NCBI RefSeq assembly: GCF_013184495.1
Contig: NZ_JAAOIY010000005.1
Location: 124,001-188,000, forward strand
DNA: 64,000 bases
Source of the DNA: Sporosarcina jiandibaonis
GTDB lineage: Bacteria; Bacillota; Bacilli; Bacillales_A; Planococcaceae
Reading direction: 5' to 3'
The notes under the pieces are model-generated. The model searched no databases. It was given only the letters and a program-made list of their open reading frames with translations, and had not been told where the DNA came from. Shown one piece after another: positions 17,576-25,398 of the stretch. Position 1 is the stretch's first letter, and every line of letters begins with the position of its first letter. The position numbers and the translations under genes were made by a program.

Positions 17576-18001
17576 ATGGTTGAATTCAACAGCGTTTGCA
17601 CGCAATTCGCCGAAATTTTACGAGGGAAAAGTAAAGTGAATAATGGCGTCTGCTCAGTCGATTTTCATAGGAGAGTCGATGTTACTGTTCAAGGCAAACC
17701 ATGTAAATCAGTGGCATCCGCACGTGTTTCATTTGAATCATTAGATCAACAGGGTGTCGCCATAAATTTAGCGGAAATTGCAATACTCGAAGAAGAAAGC
17801 GCAAAGTTCATGAAAGCGGCAATAGAACAAGGACTTATTGTAAGCGCGCTTCACAACCAATGGATCTTAACAGAACCGACAATTATGCATATCCATATCC
17901 AATCCGTCGAATCGCCGCTCAACTTCGCGGAAAAACTGGTCTATGCATTTGGGGAGTTAAGTAGTAAGCCAGTGGGGGAGCAGGGTGGCGGATATAATTG
18001 A
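17576..18001 (+). CDS. DUF1259 (LppY/LpqO-like) protein
   Basis: 141 residues. The family is recognised by SFESLDQQGVAINLAEIAILEEE, the GLIVSALHNQWILTEPTIMHIHIQ block and NFAEKLVYAFGEL. Members resemble mycobacterial LppY/LpqO but the activity is unknown. No signal peptide is seen here, so this copy is probably cytoplasmic. GAGAGGA lies upstream of the ATG, and a hairpin follows the stop. It sits between two DASS transporter genes without evident functional link. Confidence 0.75.
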   Translation: MVEFNSVCTQFAEILRGKSKVNNGVCSVDFHRRVDVTVQGKPCKSVASARVSFESLDQQGVAINLAEIAILEEESAKFMKAAIEQGLIVSALHNQWILTEPTIMHIHIQSVESPLNFAEKLVYAFGELSSKPVGEQGGGYN

Positions 18002-18015
18002 GAAATAGGCTTTGG

Positions 18016-18047
18016 ACGTTTCCTTGTTATGGGGAAGCGTTTTTTTG
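18016..18047 (+). terminator. Terminator after the DUF1259 gene
   Basis: CGTTTCC pairs with GGGAAGCG (one G-T pair) and runs into seven T. Confidence 0.65.
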
Positions 18048-18075
18048 TTTGAGCTATTTTGAGTGTCGTGCCGTG

Positions 18076-18138
18076 TTGCTCCCGTATCGGGTGACGTTAT
18101 TCCCGTTACTCATAGGTTTATTCCCATATCGCAATCAA
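18076..18138 (+). repeat. Three imperfect 21-bp tandem repeats
   Basis: Units begin at 18076 (TTGCTCCCGTATCGG), 18097 (TTATTCCCGTTACTC) and 18118 (TTATTCCCATATCGC), an exact 21-base period with diverging content. No gene covers them. Confidence 0.5.
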
Positions 18139-18245
18139 CCCTATACCAACACCACCAAAACAAAATCATCCCACCCAAGTTTATATCCGCATAAAAATTG
18201 GGTATGGCTGTAAGAAGAATGCTCATCTAGAAGGGGAAGATTGCG

Positions 18246-19727
18246 TTGGACACGACCGAAACGATTAAAACGAAAAGAAATCTAAAGCCGATATGGATCG
18301 CGCTTGCTTTTCTCGTAATGATCACCATTATTTTACTTCCGAATCCGGGCGATTTACCCGTGATGGGGCAGCGAGCACTTGCAATCCTAGCATTTGCCGT
18401 CATTCTATGGATGACGGAAGCAGTATCTTATCCAGTAAGCGCCGCAATGATCATCGGGCTCATCACTTTATTACTTGGACTAGCGCCGGATATGGCGAAC
18501 ACGGACGTGCTTCTCGGCACGAAAGGCGCGCTTAAAATGGCGCTCGGCGGTTTCTCGAACTCGGCCGTAGCACTCGTTGCAGCTGCATTATTTTTAGCCG
18601 CCGCGATGCAAGCGACAAATCTACATCAGCGGCTCGCGTTATATATTTTATCGAAAGTAGGCGTGAAAACAGGCGCCATCGTTTTTGGATCGATTCTCGT
18701 TTCGATTATCCTAGCGTTCTTCGTTCCGAGCGCAACAGCACGCGCAGGCGCCGTCGTTCCGATCTTACTCGGAATGGTCGCCGCTTTCGGGTTGCCGCAC
18801 AACAGCCGTCTCGGTGCATTACTTGTCATCACCGCCGTTCAATCCGTTTCCATTTGGAACATCGGCATAAAAACAGGAGCGGCACAAAACATGGTCGCGC
18901 TCGGTTTCATCGAAGAAGAACTCGGCGTATCCGTTGCTTGGAGCTCGTGGTTTCTTTACGCCGCGCCTTGGTCAATCATTATGTCAGTCGTGCTTTACTT
19001 CGTTATGATCAAATTGATTAAACCAGAAACGAAAGTCGTCGAAGGCGGCAAAGAATTGATCCTAGGAAAATTAAAAGAGCTCGGTCCGATGAAATCGTCC
19101 GAAATACGACTCGTCGTCGTTTCACTCGCGCTTCTTTTCCTATGGTCGACAGAAGAGATCGTGCATCCATTGGACACGACAACCGTCACGATCATTGCGA
19201 TTGCCATATTGCTATCCCCGAAAATCGGCGTCTTCGATTGGAAAACAGTTGAAAAACTGATCCCATGGGGAACAATCATCGTTTTCGCGGTCGGAATCGC
19301 GCTCGGCACAATCCTATTAGAAACAAAAGGCGCCCAGTGGCTATCCGACAAGGTTTTCGGCGCAATGGGACTTGAGCATATGCCGCTTCTCGCAACAATC
19401 GCGTTGCTCTCGCTTTTCAACATCCTGATTCATCTAGGGTTTGCCAGTGCAACGAGCCTATCATCAGCACTCATCCCGATTTTCATCGCGCTCACGACAA
19501 CAATCGCCATTGACGCCAACAGCGTAGGCTTCGTCCTGATCCAACAATTCGTCGTCAGCTTCGGCTTCCTATTACCGGTAAGCGCGCCGCAAAACATGCT
19601 CGCCTACGGAACCGGATCCTTCACCGTAAAAGACTTCTTAAAATCAGGTGTCGCATTGACGGTAATCGGATACCTGCTCATCCTGCTATTCAGCGCGACG
19701 TATTGGAAATGGATCGGCCTATTGTGA
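18246..19727 (+). CDS. Second DASS/SLC13-family carboxylate transporter
   Basis: 493 residues, TTG start behind AAGGGGAAG. About 11-12 membrane segments. The family is recognised from RALAILAFAVILWMTEAVSYP, the paired re-entrant regions and the C-terminal VSAPQNMLAYGTGSF. The SNT motifs differ from the first DASS protein: the first reads PSATARAGA and the second SATSLSSA, so ion or substrate use may differ (anion exchangers and tartrate/citrate carriers vary here). Substrate not assignable. The gene lies alone and shares a bidirectional terminator with the convergent aminotransferase gene. Confidence 0.85.
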   Translation: MDTTETIKTKRNLKPIWIALAFLVMITIILLPNPGDLPVMGQRALAILAFAVILWMTEAVSYPVSAAMIIGLITLLLGLAPDMANTDVLLGTKGALKMALGGFSNSAVALVAAALFLAAAMQATNLHQRLALYILSKVGVKTGAIVFGSILVSIILAFFVPSATARAGAVVPILLGMVAAFGLPHNSRLGALLVITAVQSVSIWNIGIKTGAAQNMVALGFIEEELGVSVAWSSWFLYAAPWSIIMSVVLYFVMIKLIKPETKVVEGGKELILGKLKELGPMKSSEIRLVVVSLALLFLWSTEEIVHPLDTTTVTIIAIAILLSPKIGVFDWKTVEKLIPWGTIIVFAVGIALGTILLETKGAQWLSDKVFGAMGLEHMPLLATIALLSLFNILIHLGFASATSLSSALIPIFIALTTTIAIDANSVGFVLIQQFVVSFGFLLPVSAPQNMLAYGTGSFTVKDFLKSGVALTVIGYLLILLFSATYWKWIGLL

Positions 19728-19756
19728 ATTAAACCCTTATATGCGAATCAAATAAA

Positions 19757-19787
19757 AAACGACCTTTGGCCACACGCAAAGGTCGTT
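19757..19787. terminator. Bidirectional terminator between DASS and patA genes
   Basis: Perfect 11-bp stem AAACGACCTTT/AAAGGTCGTTT with A and T tracts on both sides; it serves the two convergent genes. Confidence 0.85.
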
Positions 19788-19791
19788 TATT

Positions 19792-20949
19792 CTAGCAATT
19801 GACTTTTATAAACCGTTCAATCCGGTCCATGCCTTCCACCAAATTCTCCATTGAATTCGCATATGAAATCCTGATAAATCCTTCGCCGTATGTAGTAAAC
19901 GTGCTTCCCGGAACGACAGCAACAAGTTCGCTGTCCAATAATTTCGTCGCGAAATCCCATGAAGTCAATCCCGTCATGTCGATAGATGGAAAAATATAAA
20001 ACGCGCCAGTAGGTTTGATCACGCTCAGCCCCATCGCAGTGAGTCTTTCATACACATAATCTCTTCGTTCTAAATAAGCCGTGTTCATCTTAAGCGGCGT
20101 GTTGCGACTATTCGTTAGCGCTTCGATTCCGGCATATTGGCTGGGAAGGGCGGCACAAATCGAATTATAGAGATGAACTTTCAACACATGTTCCATTAAT
20201 TCCTTAGGTCCCAATACATAACCCAATCGCCAACCTGTCATCGCATGCGACTTTGATAGGCCGTGGATCAAGAAAAGTTTGTTTCTGATTTCAGGATAAG
20301 AAGCGAATGAAACATGTTCTTCATTGAATGAATTCTCGCTATAAATTTCATCCGAGATAATAAAGATGTCGTGCCTTTCCAACACTTTTACGAGTCCATC
20401 CATCTGCTCTTTATTTAAAGTCATTCCTGTAGGATTCGACGGGTAATTTAAAATAATCGCCTTCGTCTTCTCGCTAATCAAACCCTCTAACTCATCAGGG
20501 CACGGTAAAAGATCAGTTTTCATCGTATCCAAATAAACTACTTTTGCTCCGCTTAAATGAACAATAGGTTCATAACCAGAATAAATCGGTGCCGGCATGA
20601 TCACTTCATCGCCTTCAGTCAAGATGGTTCGTAAAATGGAGTCGATTCCTTCACTCGCTCCAGTTGTGATGACGATTTCCGTTACAGGATCATAGTGAAA
20701 TCCATATTTCTCCTCAAAAAACAACGAAACTTTCTCGCGTAATTCTAGTAACCCGGCGTTATGTGAATAACCCGTCAAGTTATTCTGAATCGCTTCAATT
20801 CCTGCTTGTTTAACTGGGTCCGGTGTAGGGAAGTCCGGTTCGCCAATTGTTAAATTAACCCCATCTTTATATTGCATGACTTCATTTGAAAACACGCGGA
20901 TACCAGGAACTACAATGTCTTTCACGCGCTCATTCACTCGATTTATCAT
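19792..20949 (-). CDS. patA: PLP-dependent aminotransferase, PatA-like
   Basis: About 385 residues of a fold type I (class I/II) aminotransferase. The PLP lysine is in GLSKSHAMTGWRLGY, phosphate-binding GASEGI is near the N-terminus, and LNYPSNPTG and ISDEIYS provide the Asn and Asp/Tyr contacts. FYIFPSI and VVPGSTFTTYGEGFIR complete a strong likeness to Bacillus PatA. PatA aminates N-acetyl-LL-diaminopimelate precursors, though related enzymes use other amino acids. The frame opens at 20964, but GAGGGGTG fits ATG 20949 (or TTG 20952). It is divergent from the dctPQM operon and shares an operator-like motif with it. Confidence 0.85.
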   Translation of the reverse strand: MINRVNERVKDIVVPGIRVFSNEVMQYKDGVNLTIGEPDFPTPDPVKQAGIEAIQNNLTGYSHNAGLLELREKVSLFFEEKYGFHYDPVTEIVITTGASEGIDSILRTILTEGDEVIMPAPIYSGYEPIVHLSGAKVVYLDTMKTDLLPCPDELEGLISEKTKAIILNYPSNPTGMTLNKEQMDGLVKVLERHDIFIISDEIYSENSFNEEHVSFASYPEIRNKLFLIHGLSKSHAMTGWRLGYVLGPKELMEHVLKVHLYNSICAALPSQYAGIEALTNSRNTPLKMNTAYLERRDYVYERLTAMGLSVIKPTGAFYIFPSIDMTGLTSWDFATKLLDSELVAVVPGSTFTTYGEGFIRISYANSMENLVEGMDRIERFIKVNC

Positions 20950-20966
20950 CAAAGCACCCCTCATTT

Positions 20967-20979
20967 GTATACTGTATAC
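20967..20979. promoter_or_regulatory. Operator-like GTATAC-T-GTATAC at the patA start
   Basis: Two perfect GTATAC palindromes separated by one base lie on the predicted patA transcription start. GTATAC cores are typical of FCD-type GntR regulator sites, and such a regulator is encoded at 24717. Confidence 0.6.
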
Positions 20980-20983
20980 CGTA

Positions 20984-21012
20984 ATCTTAGGCGAATGAAT
21001 TCGATTTGTAAA
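20984..21012 (-). promoter_or_regulatory. Promoter of patA
   Basis: On the reverse strand TTTACA, 17-base spacer, TAAGAT. The predicted start near 20977 lies inside the GTATAC-T-GTATAC motif. Confidence 0.6.
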
Positions 21013-21148
21013 TAACTATCAGTATTAATGTTTGGAATTGTTCCTATAGAAAATAAACTCTGACCACTCTAAAAGTGCGCTATAGCTAGTGTTAAGAGTA
21101 CAAAAATTCAAGGTGTAAAATAAACTTGCACAAGCGGAAAATAGAGAA

Positions 21149-21177
21149 TTGACATTCAATTTATGATATTGTATATT
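21149..21177 (+). promoter_or_regulatory. Promoter of the dctPQM operon
   Basis: TTGACA (21149-21154), 17-base spacer, TATATT (21172-21177), a near-consensus SigA promoter with a predicted start around 21184. Confidence 0.75.
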
Positions 21178-21190
21178 TACTTAAACACTT

Positions 21191-21203
21191 GTACACAGTA
21201 TAC
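21191..21203. promoter_or_regulatory. Operator-like GTACAC-A-GTATAC behind the dctP promoter
   Basis: Same 6-1-6 plan as the motif at 20967, placed just downstream of the predicted dctP start where a repressor would block transcription. Confidence 0.6.
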
Positions 21204-21303
21204 ATTTGTTGGAAAAGTTACAATTGAAGAAAAGTATTCTTGAGAACACCGTAGTATAAGCATTTGGTAGTAATTTGCAGTTAACTAATGAGGGGGAAAC
21301 AAC

Positions 21304-22302
21304 ATGCTGAAAAAAATCACTTATACATTCATCGGTTCACTCGTCATGATGATTATGCTTGCGGGGTGTTCAGAAGACGGAGGCGAAAAAGTAAAGCTTC
21401 AACTTGGACATGCCTTATCTGATGGAACGCCAGCATCCGATTTGATCAATGAAATGGCAGAGAATATCGAAGAAAAAACGGATGGCCGCGTTGAAATCGA
21501 TGTATTTCCGAACAGTCAACTAGGATCTGAAACTGAAATGTTAGAGCAAGTTAAAATGGGAACCATGGAATCTGCGGCAATTATGATAGGATCGATGCAA
21601 TCTCTTGATATGCGCATGGCAATCGAAGACTTGCCTTATATGTGGAAAGACATCGATCATGCACGAGCTGCATATGAAGGTGAATTCGGGGACTATCTAG
21701 CAAACATCATGGATGAGCAAGGCATGAAAAAAATCGGGTATGTCGAGTGGGGTTTCAGACATATCACGAACAACAAAAAACCAATTGTCACGCCTGAAGA
21801 CATGGAAGGATTAAAAATCCGCGTGGCGCAATCTAAACTTCGCATCGACGCATTCGAAGAATTAAAAGCGTTGCCGACAGCTATGGCGTTCAGTGAAGTT
21901 TATGGAGCTCTCCAACAAGGTGCATTGGATGCGCAGGAAAATCCTTTAGCTAATATTGTCGCCCCGAAATTCGATGAAGTTCAAGAGTATCTATCTTTAA
22001 CAGGTCATTTTTACAACACGATCATGATGGTCGTCGATAATGACGTTTGGGACAAAATTTCTGAAGAAGATCAGAAAATCATTTTAGAAGAATCAGAGAG
22101 AATCTCAAAAGAAGTGCAAGAGAAAAATGATGAAGCAGAAAAAGGCTATGTAGAAGAACTTAAAAATAGAGGCATGACGGTTAACGATGATGTTGATACA
22201 AATGCGTTCCGTGAAAAGATGATGCCTGTGTACGATAAATGGGAAAATGATGTTTTTGGAAAAGAGCTAATGGATATTTATCGTGAAGCTTCTGGTTGGT
22301 AA
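21304..22302 (+). CDS. dctP: TRAP transporter substrate-binding lipoprotein, DctP type
   Basis: 332 residues. Signal peptide with lipobox MLAGC anchors the protein outside the membrane. The DctP family is shown by LGHALSDGTPASDLINEMA, GGRVEIDVFPNSQLG-type segment, the long LEQVKMGTMES helix and GLKIRVAQS with its Arg for the substrate carboxylate, plus GALDAQENP. It captures an organic acid and hands it to the DctQM permease. It is first in the operon, behind a strong promoter and an operator-like motif, and is separated from dctQ by a stable hairpin. Confidence 0.9.
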   Translation: MLKKITYTFIGSLVMMIMLAGCSEDGGEKVKLQLGHALSDGTPASDLINEMAENIEEKTDGRVEIDVFPNSQLGSETEMLEQVKMGTMESAAIMIGSMQSLDMRMAIEDLPYMWKDIDHARAAYEGEFGDYLANIMDEQGMKKIGYVEWGFRHITNNKKPIVTPEDMEGLKIRVAQSKLRIDAFEELKALPTAMAFSEVYGALQQGALDAQENPLANIVAPKFDEVQEYLSLTGHFYNTIMMVVDNDVWDKISEEDQKIILEESERISKEVQEKNDEAEKGYVEELKNRGMTVNDDVDTNAFREKMMPVYDKWENDVFGKELMDIYREASGW

Positions 22303-22314
22303 TCTAGCAATTGT

Positions 22315-22360
22315 TTCCTAGTTTAAATAACTCAATTTAAACTAGGAACATTTTATTTTT
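22315..22360 (+). terminator. Intercistronic hairpin between dctP and dctQ
   Basis: Perfect 14-bp stem TTCCTAGTTTAAAT/ATTTAAACTAGGAA with a 6-base loop, then CATTTTATTTTT. Probably a partial terminator or 3' stabiliser that lets the binding protein be made in excess over the permease. Confidence 0.75.
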
Positions 22361-22383
22361 AAAGTAAAAGGAGGAAAAACACG

Positions 22384-22869
22384 TTGCCGAAATTGACCGA
22401 AAACATCGTGAAAATACTTTCGATATTATGCGTCATCGCAATTACGGGATTGACCGTCATCGTATTTGTCCAAGTCTTCTCGCGGTTTATCAAGTTTTCA
22501 ATGCCTGGAACAGAAGAGTTAGCAAGGCTGTTGATCGTATGGTTGACATTTTTAGGATCAAGCTTAGCGATTCATGAAAAAATGCATCTTGGTGTACGAT
22601 ATTTTGTGAGTTTGGTTAGTGAAAACAAACAGAAAAAAATCGATTTCTTTATTCATTTGATCATGATGGGTTTCTTTTTTGTCTTAATGATTTACGGATT
22701 CAAACTAACATGGTCGACAATGGCAACAACTTCTGCGACATTACAGTTACCGATGGGCGTATTTTACGGCGTCATTCCGGTTAGTGCGGTATTTTCCATC
22801 TACTTCATACTGATGAACATGTTGAATCCGACTAGTTCAAGCCCTAGTTCCAGGGAGGCGACATTATGA
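22384..22869 (+). CDS. dctQ: TRAP transporter small permease, DctQ type
   Basis: 161 residues with four membrane segments; TTG start behind AAAGGAGG. The family signature is FVQVFSRFIKFSMPGTEELARLLIVWLTFLG with the following HEKMHLGV. DctQ forms the tripartite transporter with DctM and the binding protein. The stop overlaps the dctM start by four bases (ATGA type), implying translational coupling. Confidence 0.9.
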   Translation: MPKLTENIVKILSILCVIAITGLTVIVFVQVFSRFIKFSMPGTEELARLLIVWLTFLGSSLAIHEKMHLGVRYFVSLVSENKQKKIDFFIHLIMMGFFFVLMIYGFKLTWSTMATTSATLQLPMGVFYGVIPVSAVFSIYFILMNMLNPTSSSPSSREATL

Positions 22870-24146
22870 TTATAGGAATCTTAGTTACGTTTTTTGTATT
22901 GCTATTCTTGGGAATGCCTATCGCTTTTACAATCGGCGTCGTATCAGTAGGGGTTCTCCTCTTCAGCGGGGTTTCGCTTGAAATCATCGTTCAACGAATG
23001 TTCGCCGGGGTTAACAACTTCTCCTATTTAGCACTCCCGCTATTTATTTTAGCTGGTAATATTATGGGGGAAGGGGGACTGACGAAACGATTAATGGCGC
23101 TTGCGGATGCGTTAGTCGGAAGGTTTTCAGGAGGTTTGGGAATGACAGCGGTTGTCACGAGCGCATTCTTCGGAGCAGTATCCGGTTCCACGGTCGCAAC
23201 GACATACGCAGTCGGATCAGTCATCGTCCCGCGAATGAAAGAACAAAAATATAGCAACTCCTTTATCGCCAGCATCATTGGACCAGCAGGCGTATTAGGA
23301 TTAATCATCCCGCCGAGCATTACGATGGTCATATTGGGTATCACTGCGAATATTTCAATCGGAAAATTATTCATCGCTGGTTTCTTACCGGGAATTTTAT
23401 TGACAATTGCTCTCTGTATTTACGTGGCGTTCATGTCGAAAAGAAGAGGCTTTGGTGTCGTTGAACATTCGAATCCGACGGGCTCAGAGTTTATGAAGAT
23501 CGCTTTGCAAGCATTTTTCCCATTAATGGCACCGATCTTTATTTTAGGAGGGATCTTCAGCGGGCTTGTGACAGCGACAGAAGCGGCAGTCATTGCAGTC
23601 GCCTACGGCTTTATCCTATCTGTTTTTTATAAGGAATTAACGTTCAAGAAATTCAAGGAAATAATGATTAGCTCCGCATCGACTTCGGCGATTATTTTGA
23701 TCATTATTTCAGTGGCCAACGCGTTTACATATGTGCTCACGGCGAATCGAATTCCTGCAATGATATCTGAGTTCTTTTTGCAATTCGCAAGTACGCCCCT
23801 GCAATTCCTGTTAGTCGTATCGGTGATTTTATTCATCTTGGGTACGTTAACCGAGGTTACGTCGTTAATCATTTTATTAAGCCCGATTTTCATGCCGATC
23901 GCCATGCAATACGGCATCGATCCAATCCACTTCGGAATGGTGCTCGTCATGAACTTTGCGCTCGCGAATATTACACCGCCAGTCGGTTTATCGTTGATCG
24001 CGGGATGTAGTATCACGGACAGGGAAATGGGGATCGAGAACACATTCCCGTATGTGCTTCATATCATCGGTATCGTTTCGGTTGTCGTGTTGCTTATTAT
24101 TTTCTTCCCGGCAATCTCAACAGTCTTGCCGAGTCTATTTGAGTAA
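22866..24146 (+). CDS. dctM: TRAP transporter large permease, DctM type
   Basis: 426 residues, about 12 membrane segments, the sodium-coupled translocation subunit. Signature segments include FVLLFLGMPIAFTIGV, LPLFILAGNIMGEGGLTKRL, AFFGAVSGSTVATTYAVGS, GVLGLIIPPSITMVILG and FGMVLVMNFALANITPPVG. The length is normal. It is followed 13 bases later by a cupin gene on the same transcript. Confidence 0.92.
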   Translation: MIIGILVTFFVLLFLGMPIAFTIGVVSVGVLLFSGVSLEIIVQRMFAGVNNFSYLALPLFILAGNIMGEGGLTKRLMALADALVGRFSGGLGMTAVVTSAFFGAVSGSTVATTYAVGSVIVPRMKEQKYSNSFIASIIGPAGVLGLIIPPSITMVILGITANISIGKLFIAGFLPGILLTIALCIYVAFMSKRRGFGVVEHSNPTGSEFMKIALQAFFPLMAPIFILGGIFSGLVTATEAAVIAVAYGFILSVFYKELTFKKFKEIMISSASTSAIILIIISVANAFTYVLTANRIPAMISEFFLQFASTPLQFLLVVSVILFILGTLTEVTSLIILLSPIFMPIAMQYGIDPIHFGMVLVMNFALANITPPVGLSLIAGCSITDREMGIENTFPYVLHIIGIVSVVVLLIIFFPAISTVLPSLFE

Positions 24147-24159
24147 AAGGGTGATCAGT

Positions 24160-24498
24160 TTGATTAGAAATACACAAGAAACAGCGGTCATTGAAAATGC
24201 CCACGGCGGGATTGGAAGTATTGAAATCCATAAAAAGATCATGAAGGAAGATCATGTGGAAGGGTTATCGCTATTTGCCAAAGTAGTGGTAAGCCCCCAC
24301 TCGACGATCGGCTATCATCAGCATACGGATGACGCAGAGGCTTATTATATTTTAAAAGGGGAAGGAAATTTCCTTGATCATAATAAAGAGCGAGTTCCTG
24401 TTAAAGCTGGGGATATATGTCTGATTAAAAAAGGGCAGAGTCATGGTTTGGAGAATCTTACTGATGATGTATTAGAGATGATTGCGGTTGTTTATTAG
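24160..24498 (+). CDS. Small cupin-domain protein
   Basis: 112 residues from TTG 24160, chosen because AAGGGTGATC lies just upstream; an open frame extends further 5' inside dctM but has no ribosome site. The cupin motif is G-YHQHTDDAEAYYILKGEG, then GDICLIKKGQSHGLEN, giving two His plus Glu/His metal ligands. Small single-domain cupins act as isomerases or as ligand-sensing proteins. Its position at the end of the TRAP operon suggests a role in metabolising or sensing the imported acid. Confidence 0.8.
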   Translation: MIRNTQETAVIENAHGGIGSIEIHKKIMKEDHVEGLSLFAKVVVSPHSTIGYHQHTDDAEAYYILKGEGNFLDHNKERVPVKAGDICLIKKGQSHGLENLTDDVLEMIAVVY

Positions 24499-24503
24499 GT
24501 AGC

Positions 24504-24660
24504 GTGGATTTCCGCTGCAGGCGGCGCTTTCCTGCGGGCGAGCGCGAAGAGCGGAAAGATATAGTTCAATCTTTCCCTACCGCTTCCCACACTGCGCTCA
24601 GTCCAGGGGCTCAGCTGTCTCGCTAATCATACGGGAGTCGCCGCCTTCCGCTCCAATCCT
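24504..24660 (+). repeat. Dispersed palindromic repeat, copy 1
   Basis: About 155 bases, GC-rich against its surroundings, with inverted ends (GGATTTCCGCTGCAGGCGGC against GCCGCCTTCCGCTCCAATCC) and inner 'GCGCTCAGTCCAGGGGCTCAGCTG'-type arms split here for brevity. Similar sequences are common between genes in Bacillaceae/Planococcaceae. A diverged second copy lies at 27066. Confidence 0.7.
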
Positions 24661-24716
24661 GAACTAGAAATTCATTCAAATATAGAACATATCAAGCAAG
24701 TGAGGTGGTGAGGGTA

Positions 24717-25376
24717 GTGAAGAAGATTGAACAGAGTGGGACGTTGGCTGATCAGGCGTATAATTTACTGAAAAAAGCGATTATTATTGGGAAGTTAAAG
24801 GGCGATGAGTCGTTGCCGGAGGAAAAGATTGCCGCAGACCTAGGAATTAGCCGGACGCCTTTACGAGATGCGCTTAATCGACTGGCTTCGGAAGGTTTGG
24901 TTATACACCGGAAAGGCCGTCCTGCGGTTGTGGCTAGTTTTACGAAAGAGAATTCCTTGGAATATATGGAGTTACGAAGCTTGTTGGAAGTTCACAATAT
25001 CGAAAAAATCATATCAAAGGTGGATTCATCATTTCTGCTTTTATTGGAAAATAATCTTGCGAATCAATTAGACGCGATTGAACGGGATCATTACCATGAT
25101 TTCATAGAGTTGGACCGTGAGTTTCATCTATTATTGGCATCGCCTAATAAAAACAACGAGTTTAAAAAAATGATTCACCGGGTGAATACAGGTGTCAATC
25201 GTGCGTTTCTGATATTGTCGAGCACGTTGCCGACGAGTGCGAAGGGTGCTTATGAAGAGCATGTAGAAATCGTCGAAGCGTTAAAGAAACAAGATGTCCG
25301 GTTAGCAAAAAATAAAATCATCGTTCATTTAGATAACGTAGAAAAAAGATTTTTAGGGTATTACGCCGAGGATTAA
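24717..25376 (+). CDS. GntR family regulator with FCD effector domain
   Basis: About 219 residues. The winged HTH is KGDESLPEEKIAADLGISRT then PLRDALNRLASEGLV. The all-helical FCD domain (about 80-215) carries the usual DREFHLLLA and EEHVEIVEAL segments with metal/carboxylate-binding Asp/His positions. FCD regulators respond to carboxylic acids and bind GTATAC-centred sites. The frame opens at 24705, but GAGGTGG fits GTG 24717. Likely targets are the patA/dctP divergent promoters, which both carry a GTAYAC-N-GTATAC motif. The M20 peptidase gene follows by 22 bases. Confidence 0.85.
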   Translation: MKKIEQSGTLADQAYNLLKKAIIIGKLKGDESLPEEKIAADLGISRTPLRDALNRLASEGLVIHRKGRPAVVASFTKENSLEYMELRSLLEVHNIEKIISKVDSSFLLLLENNLANQLDAIERDHYHDFIELDREFHLLLASPNKNNEFKKMIHRVNTGVNRAFLILSSTLPTSAKGAYEEHVEIVEALKKQDVRLAKNKIIVHLDNVEKRFLGYYAED

Positions 25377-25398
25377 CTTGAAAGGTAGGAGACTATCT

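Noticed and set aside
24052..24159. Longer cupin protein starting inside dctM
   Set aside because: The extra 36 residues overlap dctM coding sequence and lack a ribosome site; TTG 24160 has one.
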